From: a virus
Length of the DNA: 20,074 nt
Strand: one strand, 5' to 3'
Virus record (IMG/VR): IMGVR_UViG_3300031227_000566
Coordinates: 1-20,074 of that record
Both the position numbers and the translations under genes were made by a program. This document shows, piece by piece, positions 1-5,869 of this stretch (within the stretch, counting starts at the first letter, position 1; each line of letters starts with the position of its first letter). The notes beneath the pieces were generated by a model that had not been told where the DNA came from, ran no database searches, and saw only the letters and a program-made list of their open reading frames with translations.

Positions 1-1216
1 TGTTTAAGATTGGTGGTAGACTTCGATTTTTCATTTTTTTTTGTGTGAGCGGTGCTGGTGGGGTGCTAATTGTTAACATCGTGATCCAGAGGAACAGGAC
101 TGCCGGGGAGCGGAACGGGCAGTCGAACGTCGAGTGGATAAATACCAGGGTAAGTCCGATTGCGATCGCGATCGATGCGTGGTTTCTCCACGCGGTGCGA
201 ATCAATATTACCAGTGTTCCGGCCAGGCAGGCGGTTCCGATTAGGCCGAACTCGGCCAAGAACTGGACCGGGTCGCAATGATTGTTCGGAGCGGCGGCGA
301 GGAGCGCCTGCTGATCCATCGTCGCAACCAGGCTCGGGAAATATCTGCAACCCCATCCGCCGGTTCCGAAGATTGGGAATTGTTGCCAGACTTTAAAATT
401 GACGATGATCTGCCACCAGCGATCCGCGAGAGCGTAACTAATTGTTTTATCGCTCAGCCAGAGTCCAGTTGCCCCGCCCAGCGCGCCGGCCAAACAACAA
501 AAAATGATGACCAGTTTTTTTGATTTTATTTTTATTAGCATGGGGAGCGAAACCAGTATGAGCCCAGGAATGAGCAGCATTATCGTGGTTGCGTTGCAGC
601 CTGCCAACCAGACAGCCCAGGCGAACAGCGCGGCCAGCACGAGCTGACGCCGGGACATTGCCAGGCAAAACAACAGAAAAAAGTAATCACCCGCTGAATT
701 CTCGTATTGAAACGTGGCGAAAAATCGTTTACTGAATGGAATGAACCAGAACATTGCATGCGCCTTGCACAGCTCTTGAATGATGCCCACAACGGCCAGT
801 GCAGCGCCGTTAATCAGAACTACCCGGATCAACCTGGATGGATTAATGTAGGCGTGCCTGACGGCCAGGATGATGGCGAACGCGGGGAGGAACCAGGCTA
901 TCATTTCCCACGCTTCCCAGCCGACTACGGAAAACGGGATACACGTCGGAATGTCGCGGCCCAGCCAAACTCGGCCGTCCGGATCCGCTGAGCTGTAAAG
1001 TCCGGCGTTGATCCACTGCAATAATAGCAGAGTTAAAAACACTGCTGCGAGATAGAAAACAGGATCGCGCAGTAATTCCGCGCGCCGCCCTCGATCCCGC
1101 AACAACATTATCAGCATGATCACGGCCAGGCCGACGACCGGAAATAACAGCGCCGGCACATGTCCGGCGAACGCCCAGGAGGTATATCCTATTATAAGGT
1201 ATAGGCAAGTTTCCAT
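1..1216 (-). CDS. O-antigen ligase/polymerase (Wzy_C) family membrane protein, partial at window edge
   Basis: The frame is open from an ATG at 1216 to base 1 with no stop (405 codons seen), so the C-terminus is missing. A strong Shine-Dalgarno (GGAGGAA) lies in the last codons of the upstream gene, whose stop is one base before this ATG, so translation is probably coupled. The protein has many hydrophobic segments. Its second half carries the Wzy_C signature: FATFQYENSAGDYF (the usual F-x-N-x-N-x-A-x-Y pattern), IFGTGGWGCRYF (usual G-x-G-x-G-x-F), and NNHCDPVQFLAEFGLIG (usual HN-x-Y-L-x-x-x-E-x-G-x-x-G). Family members polymerise O-antigen units or ligate glycan to lipid A on the periplasmic face of the inner membrane; which activity applies here cannot be read. 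Its place at the end of a phage early operon suggests lysogenic conversion of the cell surface. It could instead be another Wzy_C glycan ligase. Confidence 0.8.
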   Translation of the reverse strand, partial: METCLYLIIGYTSWAFAGHVPALLFPVVGLAVIMLIMLLRDRGRRAELLRDPVFYLAAVFLTLLLLQWINAGLYSSADPDGRVWLGRDIPTCIPFSVVGWEAWEMIAWFLPAFAIILAVRHAYINPSRLIRVVLINGAALAVVGIIQELCKAHAMFWFIPFSKRFFATFQYENSAGDYFFLLFCLAMSRRQLVLAALFAWAVWLAGCNATTIMLLIPGLILVSLPMLIKIKSKKLVIIFCCLAGALGGATGLWLSDKTISYALADRWWQIIVNFKVWQQFPIFGTGGWGCRYFPSLVATMDQQALLAAAPNNHCDPVQFLAEFGLIGTACLAGTLVILIRTAWRNHASIAIAIGLTLVFIHSTFDCPFRSPAVLFLWITMLTISTPPAPLTQKKMKNRSLPPILN

Positions 1217-1217
1217 C

Positions 1218-1406
1218 TTATATTTCCTCCGTAAACATACAGCGCGTTGCTTGCGAGACAACGCGAGCGTAGAGTCCGGGATGATCGCGCCGCATCTGTT
1301 GGTTAATCGTTATTTTACTGCCGTCAGCGAAAAAAAAAGTTTGGGTTCTTGCATCATTGCATGGTAGTGCAATAACGGAATTAGGTACGCCATTTTTTTG
1401 TTTCAT
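1218..1406 (-). CDS. Small hypothetical protein, 62 aa
   Basis: I do not recognise this protein. It starts in an ATGA overlap with the stop of the TSCPD gene, and its final codons (ACG GAG GAA ATA TAA) form the ribosome binding site for the O-antigen ligase-like gene. The middle contains a short TFFFADGSKITINQQ stretch that looks like two beta strands. There is no signal peptide or membrane segment. Its tight packing between two better supported genes is the main argument that it is real; it may partly act as a translational coupler. Confidence 0.6.
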   Translation of the reverse strand: MKQKNGVPNSVIALPCNDARTQTFFFADGSKITINQQMRRDHPGLYARVVSQATRCMFTEEI

Positions 1407-1816
1407 ATTTTTTTCTCTCCTTTTTTGTTAAAATAATGATCCATCCAGCGGATTACATAATCTACTATACTTTTGGCGGTTCTGATTTCCGGGTTGTCTG
1501 TAAAGCCGGACGGCTCGAATAACTGGAACGAGAATTTCTCGACCAGTTTTGAAAGAGGGACGCCCTCGCGGAGGCAGAGCGATATTGCAAGCGCCCATGA
1601 TTTTGCAAAACCGTCTATTACGCTCCCGCTCCGGTCCATGTGCAGGAACAGCTCCGCCGGGCTGCCGTCCTCGAACAGTCCCACCGTGAAAAAAAACTTA
1701 ATGCGCGAATCCGATGTTTCCGCACCGCAGGCCAGGCAGGTTGTCGGCGCGCACCGGATCACAGCCTTGTGTGTTATAGATAATCGATCAGGGTTGAGTT
1801 TTTTCATTTGTTTCAT
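1403..1816 (-). CDS. TSCPD-domain protein resembling the C-terminal domain of B12-dependent ribonucleotide reductase
   Basis: This 137-aa protein has a short N-terminal cysteine cluster (C22, C27, C30). From about residue 40 it fits the TSCPD pattern of class II ribonucleotide reductase C-termini: KFFFTVGLFEDGSPAELFL, then GS near 64-65, a helix ending SLCLREGVPL, and a terminal SIVDYVIRWMDHYF helix. The catalytic barrel of the reductase is absent, so it cannot reduce nucleotides alone. It may regulate or replace part of a host reductase, or be a domain reused for another task. The start at 1816 overlaps the preceding gene by 29 bases; an alternative ATG at 1807 gives MKKLNPD and reduces the overlap. 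The stop is shared in an ATGA with the next gene. The family call is by eye. Confidence 0.7.
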   Translation of the reverse strand: MKQMKKLNPDRLSITHKAVIRCAPTTCLACGAETSDSRIKFFFTVGLFEDGSPAELFLHMDRSGSVIDGFAKSWALAISLCLREGVPLSKLVEKFSFQLFEPSGFTDNPEIRTAKSIVDYVIRWMDHYFNKKGEKKI

Positions 1817-2177
1817 TCTTTACAAATCCCAGGGAGGGATGATTCTTCAATTCTTCGTGGTCTTTATAGCCCGATTCCATCTCGTTAAGTAACCTGTTCC
1901 ACCTTTTGATTAGTGGTTGGTTTTTACGTGGGTTTTTTACGTTGGCTACTCTCGGCTTCAGGGTTTTATAACTTTTTTGCAACCGAGAAAATCGATTTAC
2001 GAGATGAATAAACGAATGCACAATTAAGATTGTGTATATCGTGTGTGATCTGAATCCTGTTGTTAATTCTGCAAGCACATCAACAAGCGCCTGTTTCGGC
2101 ATTTGATTAATGATTCGTTCTCTTTCTTTTTGAGTTAGGTTTGATATTGTGTCGGGGTATTTTTTTGGAGTATCCAT
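1788..2177 (-). CDS. Hypothetical protein, 129 aa
   Basis: No family is recognised. The start is supported by a GAGGA motif six bases upstream, which overlaps the end of the preceding gene (gap of one base). The N-terminal half includes a helical, fairly hydrophobic stretch (SHTIYTILIVHSFIHLVNRF, about residues 44-63). It is not long or uniform enough to be called a membrane segment with confidence. The C-terminal half is basic and rich in Lys, Asn and Arg, suggesting nucleic acid or protein contact. Composition is more A+T-rich than the transposase genes upstream. It sits mid-operon. Confidence 0.6.
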   Translation of the reverse strand: MDTPKKYPDTISNLTQKERERIINQMPKQALVDVLAELTTGFRSHTIYTILIVHSFIHLVNRFSRLQKSYKTLKPRVANVKNPRKNQPLIKRWNRLLNEMESGYKDHEELKNHPSLGFVKNETNEKTQP

Positions 2178-2178
2178 A

Positions 2179-2475
2179 TTACATCCTCATTCCCGGAACG
2201 CCGAAGGCCCTGATCCATTGCTCTTCGGTCACTGGCTCGACATTTACAATTTCAGTTGCGAGGGTTTTCAGCATGCCTTTTCGCCTGGCGGTGATTTCTG
2301 TCAGCCCACACCAGTGGAATTTTTTTTCTTTACCGTACATGAATTTAACGGTGACTTCATAACCGAATGATTTGTATTTTCGCGCCGGTGAATATTTATT
2401 GCAGCGCGGCTTTTTGCCTTGTGCGCAGACTTCACCGCCACATCTTCCTTTAGCAAACTCTATGCATTGGATCAT
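2179..2475 (-). CDS. Small cysteine-containing protein, 98 aa, possible zinc knuckle
   Basis: Four cysteines near the N-terminus (C4, C12, C17, C25) are spaced C-x7-C-x4-C-x7-C, compatible with one bound metal ion, and are followed by a basic, beta-rich middle (YEVTVKFMYGKEKKFHWCG). The spacing recalls CCCH zinc fingers, but the last ligand is Cys rather than His. The C-terminal part, VTEEQWIRAFG, looks like an amphipathic helix. The start has an AAGGAAG ribosome site placed over the stop of the preceding gene. I infer an RNA-, DNA- or protein-binding accessory role; no specific function can be read. Confidence 0.65.
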   Translation of the reverse strand: MIQCIEFAKGRCGGEVCAQGKKPRCNKYSPARKYKSFGYEVTVKFMYGKEKKFHWCGLTEITARRKGMLKTLATEIVNVEPVTEEQWIRAFGVPGMRM

Positions 2476-2478
2476 TTT

Positions 2479-3054
2479 TCACTTCCTTTCTGTGTTTTCC
2501 TTGTTCGGTTTATGAGTTTCGCACAGATATTTTCCCTTTCTGATCGCGGTGTGCACCCGCGTAACGTGATCCTCGATGGCGGCTATCTCAGGTGGTATCC
2601 AGATTGAGAAGGTCTCATCTCCGCAGACATCGCACGGAAACGGCCCGTCAGCCTCTCCGATTTCAAACCGAACAAGGCGGTGGAGCATACTGCCATCTTG
2701 CGCGTTTTTATTTTTGACAACCTCTATGACTTTCGTTTCCGTGCGAGTTTTTCGCATGCAGACTGAGCACCAGTCTGTTATAATGCGCGTCGGCCAAGGT
2801 AGATTTGCCTCTATTACCATTCGGTGTCTTTCTCCGCATTCCTGGCATGTTTCGACCGTATGCCGGCGCGCCATAAAAAACGCAACGTCTGTAGATCCCT
2901 CCCTTAGTGTAAACTTCCTTTTGTAGTTGTTGTTTTTACAATTCAGCAACATCTCGCGCCATTTAACGCAGGGCGCACAATCCCTGAAAACCTCACAATA
3001 ATTCTTTTCGCATCTTGATAGATGTAAAATTAAAGAGTTGTTTTTTGTTTTCAT
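2479..3054 (-). CDS. Zinc-ribbon-like cysteine-rich protein, 191 aa
   Basis: The protein contains several CxxC pairs: CAPC in the N-terminal third, CQECGERH and CSVC in the middle, and CDVCGDE followed by a late C-x-x-H (CETH). These fit two or more zinc ribbons, of the kind phages often use in small nucleic-acid-binding or host-takeover proteins. It has no enzyme motif that I recognise, no signal peptide and no membrane segment. It lies between a winged-helix-like protein upstream (gap of three bases) and another cysteine protein downstream (gap of three bases), all in one operon. The ribosome site is weak, so coupling to the upstream gene is likely. Confidence 0.7.
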   Translation of the reverse strand: MKTKNNSLILHLSRCEKNYCEVFRDCAPCVKWREMLLNCKNNNYKRKFTLREGSTDVAFFMARRHTVETCQECGERHRMVIEANLPWPTRIITDWCSVCMRKTRTETKVIEVVKNKNAQDGSMLHRLVRFEIGEADGPFPCDVCGDETFSIWIPPEIAAIEDHVTRVHTAIRKGKYLCETHKPNKENTERK

Positions 3055-3057
3055 ATT

Positions 3058-3405
3058 TCAAAACCCGAGCAGGATTTGGTTTGAATCGCGCTCGGTGGTT
3101 ATTGTTTTTAATTTTTTAACTAACGAATGGCGCTTGAATTCCAGGCGGCGGACTCGGATGAGCTCTGCTATTCCGTGCCGCCGCAGGCGGTGCTTGAATT
3201 GGAGCCATTCTTTTTTTGATGCGCACTCAACGTGCAAAAAACCTTTGTCTCCCGAAATAGCGAAATCACTGCACAGGCCGGGGCGCTTCCCGATCGCGCG
3301 GAGCGCGCGGGTGTCCGGCACGGCGAACTTGGCACAGATATCCTGGGAGGACACCCATGTGCCGTGTTCGAGCAGATATTTTTCTATTTCAGTTTCGAGG
3401 CTCAT
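3058..3405 (-). CDS. Winged-helix-like DNA-binding protein, 115 aa
   Basis: I chose the start at 3405 (MSLETEIEKYLLEHG) because it forms a TAATG overlap with the stop of the polymerase X-like gene; the longer upstream reading is only a shadow of that gene. Residues 1-65 have the layout of a winged helix: helix EIEKYLLEHG, then SSQDICAKF as helix 2, DTRALRAIGKR as recognition helix, and a strand-rich wing (FAISGDKGFLHVE). The C-terminal 50 residues are very basic (HRLRRHGIAELIRVRRLEFKRH). It may be a local regulator or a small replication accessory factor. The family is not recognised by name. Confidence 0.7.
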   Translation of the reverse strand: MSLETEIEKYLLEHGTWVSSQDICAKFAVPDTRALRAIGKRPGLCSDFAISGDKGFLHVECASKKEWLQFKHRLRRHGIAELIRVRRLEFKRHSLVKKLKTITTERDSNQILLGF

Positions 3406-3896
3406 TACATGTTTCTTTTGCCGGGTTCCGTCCAGGGGACGCCAGCGATTTCGAAAACATCTGCTTCGTTCGGAGTCGGCACCAGGAAGCCGCGCGGATC
3501 GCAGAGCATGCCGCATACGCTGTGGTATCCGCGCGCTGACCAGCCTGCCGCGAGAACGTGATGTCCAAACTCGGCGCTGCCGGTCCGGATTGCGAGGATC
3601 AATCCCCAGTTATCCTCCCGTGCGAAAAACAGATCCAGATCAATGCCCTGGGGTAGCTTGCGCCTGGTGTATTTGCCGGGCAGATACCCGCGCACCCGTT
3701 CCCATTGTTCCACCACCCCGGCAATCCCGGACTCGAACAGCCCGACCCCATAGGGTTTAGGTATGGCGACTATCTCTATATCGTTCACTTCCGGCCGCCC
3801 TCGCCGGATACTGCCGGCGATTTCGATTTTGATGCAATGGGGTTTGAGTTGCAGTTTAACTAATTCCGCTATCGGGTACGCTTTGTCGAGTTTCAT
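3405..3896 (-). CDS. Minimal DNA polymerase X-type nucleotidyltransferase, 163 aa
   Basis: The palm of family X polymerases is visible. GSIRRG (28-33) matches the GSxRRG substrate loop, NDIEIV supplies the first acidic pair (D39, E41, where Asp is usual at both), and GIDLDLFF supplies the third acid (D86 or D88). RTGS (104-107) matches the YTGS motif near the nucleotide site, and the C-terminal ADVFEIAGVPWTEPGKRN matches the family's F-x-x-L-G-x-x-x-x-x-P-x-x-R ending. The 8-kDa lyase domain and most of the fingers are missing, so it is about half the usual length. It may fill gaps left by transposition or add nucleotides to ends; that is inference. The first 41 bases overlap the preceding gene, and an AAAGG ribosome site supports the start. 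Confidence 0.78.
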   Translation of the reverse strand: MKLDKAYPIAELVKLQLKPHCIKIEIAGSIRRGRPEVNDIEIVAIPKPYGVGLFESGIAGVVEQWERVRGYLPGKYTRRKLPQGIDLDLFFAREDNWGLILAIRTGSAEFGHHVLAAGWSARGYHSVCGMLCDPRGFLVPTPNEADVFEIAGVPWTEPGKRNM

Positions 3897-4338
3897 AAAC
3901 CACCGCCTTTCGTTTTATGTGGCGGTCGATGGCGATCCATACGCGCCACATTTGTTTTGCCGGGAGATCCTGCCACTCGGGCCGGAACCCCATGTTTGCG
4001 CAGATCCCGTTGACGTATCTCTCGTCAATGTCTGCCGTAGCCATTGCCCGGGTGATTATGTGCCTGATCCTGACCTCGTCTCCCACCGCCGCGCGTAATT
4101 GCCAGTAATCCGCACCGTCGTTGATCAACTCCTCTATGCGGCCCATGAGTACGTCGTAATCCCGGCCCTTGTTAGCCTGTTTTGTTGTGTAAATTCCGAG
4201 CGTGTCCATGAGCAATGCGCGATACCATTGCTGATACGCGCCCTGCTGGTTCGGTGCAAGCCCGGACCGCGCGCAATGCGCGAGCCAGGCGTGCTTGAGT
4301 AGCGGCCGGTAATATTTCTGCTGGGCGGGCGAAAACAT
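3856..4338 (-). CDS. Phage early protein, possibly GemA/gp16-like (DUF1018), 160 aa
   Basis: The protein is mostly helical. It starts SPAQQKYYRPLLKHAWLAHC and ends with a region (YVNGICANMGFRPEWQDLPAKQMWRVWIAIDRHIKRK) that resembles the C-terminus of Mu gp16/GemA proteins, where a similar helix precedes a short Arg/Lys tail. Its place two genes after the MuB homologue also fits Mu order. GemA modulates gyrase and early gene expression in Mu. The resemblance is weak, so the name is tentative. The start is well supported by GGAGGTGTGAT directly upstream, inside the previous stop region. Its last 41 bases overlap the next gene. Confidence 0.6.
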   Translation of the reverse strand: MFSPAQQKYYRPLLKHAWLAHCARSGLAPNQQGAYQQWYRALLMDTLGIYTTKQANKGRDYDVLMGRIEELINDGADYWQLRAAVGDEVRIRHIITRAMATADIDERYVNGICANMGFRPEWQDLPAKQMWRVWIAIDRHIKRKAVVYETRQSVPDSGIS

Positions 4339-4339
4339 A

Positions 4340-4798
4340 TCACACCTCCGGGTTGTCCTTTGTTTCGAACGCTACGCGCGGGTTTGCCTTTGACTCGCAG
4401 AGTTTTATGAGCTTGCTGGCGTCGCACCCGAGCGTCGGATTTATGTTTTTCAAAAGCGTGCGGAAATCAGGCGCGAGCTTATATTTTGGCTCGTATTTAA
4501 ACAGCGTTGCAAGCGCGTTTCCGGCCGCTTTCCGGATAGCTGCAAACGTTTTGCTTTTCCCGTCAAGAGAGTCTTTCAGCGTCTTTCCCGGAAACGTTAC
4601 GCGCACAATATTGCCGTTATTGCCATCGTGAGTCCACGACGTGCCGCCGCCGTCGGTTTTAACGTGCTTAGTCTTGTGTTTCTTCGCCTCGGCAATGAGC
4701 GTTTTCTTCGTCGTTTTCAGGCGCTCTTTGCGATCCGCGATTTCGCGGTCTAGCGCGATCGCCAGATCAACCAGCGTTTTGAGTTGTTCTGTTTTCAT
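4340..4798 (-). CDS. Basic helical phage protein, 152 aa, unknown
   Basis: The gene begins in an ATGA overlap with the stop of the MuB-like gene and has an AAAGGGA ribosome site. The first 45 residues form a charged helix, likely a coiled coil (LAIALDREIADRKERLKTTKK). A glycine-rich middle follows (DGGGTSWTHDGNNGN) with a strand (IVRVTFPGK), and then a basic helical C-terminus. The position after MuB is where Mu carries kil and later gam, and a coiled-coil DNA-end-binding role would fit. I cannot align it with Gam, so no function is assigned. Confidence 0.65.
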   Translation of the reverse strand: MKTEQLKTLVDLAIALDREIADRKERLKTTKKTLIAEAKKHKTKHVKTDGGGTSWTHDGNNGNIVRVTFPGKTLKDSLDGKSKTFAAIRKAAGNALATLFKYEPKYKLAPDFRTLLKNINPTLGCDASKLIKLCESKANPRVAFETKDNPEV

Positions 4799-5844
4799 AC
4801 CGCATCCCTTTCGCTTAATTTTGCAAACGCATCATGCGCGTGGACAAAATGTTTCCAATCCAATTTGGTTTTTGTCTTGTTGCTGTATCTGCTTGCCGCC
4901 TGGAGAAATTTCACGAATTTACCGAGGCCGCTCTCGTGGATAATAGTTTTCATCAATTCCCGCGCCTCGCCCTCCGCCGGCGGCAGACCGAACGCCTTAG
5001 CTACCGCGTCCAGATCGCGCACTGGCGGCCTACGCGGGAGCTGCAACTGCACTATCCCGCGCCGCTGCAACTGGTCCAGCATCTCCTTATCTTTACCGCG
5101 TTGGATCTCCTCCCGGAAAACGTTGGTGCCGCAGAGCACCATCCCGCAATGCGTCCGGTCGTGTATCTCGCGCAGCAGTTCCAGGCAAGTCACCCGCGCT
5201 TGCTTATGATACGAGAGCATTGCCTGGTGTATCTCATCCACAATCACCAGCGTGTTTTTGTCGAGATGATTGAGGACAGTGTCTCGTAATTTCTCGAAAC
5301 TACAGTTCGGGCTCAGGTTACATGATCGCGCCAGCGTTTTCATCATGAGCTGGACGCCGGCAGTCGCCGGCATCCGGAAAAATTTTGTCTGGCCGTGATT
5401 GTTTCTTTTCGCGTACACCTCTAACGCCGTTGTTTTCCCGATTTGGGAATCGCCGAAAATAAACACGATGGAATTAGAAACCAGCGCCCATTCGCACACC
5501 TGCCATATTTTTTTCGCGATAGACGTCTCCACAAAATCAGAGGTATCCATCAACGCGCGCTCGATAGCCACCGATTTAAATTCCTGAATATCGCGCACCA
5601 CCTTATCAAGCCCGGCCGCATACTGGTTCCGAAACATCCGGTGCAGCGTTGAACCGTCTCTGTGTATACACGCTGCCATATCCTTTAAAGAGAGCCCCTC
5701 GTTGCGCATATAATGGAAAGCCCATCTGATCGCCTCGCGCTGATCCTCCGGCAGGGCCGACGTGGCCTCATGCACTGTTGTAGCGCTGACTGTGTGCCCC
5801 TTTTTATCTCCGCGCACCGCTATACTGTTGTTTTGATCTACCAT
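4795..5844 (-). CDS. MuB-like transposition ATPase (AAA+ target-DNA activator), 349 aa
   Basis: Walker A is GDSQIGKTT (131-139), Walker B is LVIVDEIHQ (199-207) and a sensor-like CGTN lies at 238-241. The first 80 residues form a helical DNA-binding domain (HYMRNEGLSLKDMAACIHRDGSTLHRMF). Length and layout match Mu B (312 aa) and related ATPases. These proteins bind target DNA, deliver it to the transposase and give target immunity. It is 25 bases downstream of the transposase with an AAGGAAGGG ribosome site, the usual A-B order. The C-terminal 90 residues are basic and helical, like the MuB C-terminal domain. Confidence 0.9.
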   Translation of the reverse strand: MVDQNNSIAVRGDKKGHTVSATTVHEATSALPEDQREAIRWAFHYMRNEGLSLKDMAACIHRDGSTLHRMFRNQYAAGLDKVVRDIQEFKSVAIERALMDTSDFVETSIAKKIWQVCEWALVSNSIVFIFGDSQIGKTTALEVYAKRNNHGQTKFFRMPATAGVQLMMKTLARSCNLSPNCSFEKLRDTVLNHLDKNTLVIVDEIHQAMLSYHKQARVTCLELLREIHDRTHCGMVLCGTNVFREEIQRGKDKEMLDQLQRRGIVQLQLPRRPPVRDLDAVAKAFGLPPAEGEARELMKTIIHESGLGKFVKFLQAASRYSNKTKTKLDWKHFVHAHDAFAKLSERDAV

Positions 5845-5869
5845 GATTTTTTTCCCTTCCTTGTCCTTA

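Noticed and set aside
715-727. Possible frameshift in the Wzy_C gene at a T run
   Set aside because: On recount the run is five T on the minus strand and the frame continues without a break.
843-1208. Minus ORF of 121 aa near the left end
   Set aside because: It is a shifted-frame shadow of the Wzy_C gene, which has a ribosome site, membrane helices and family motifs.
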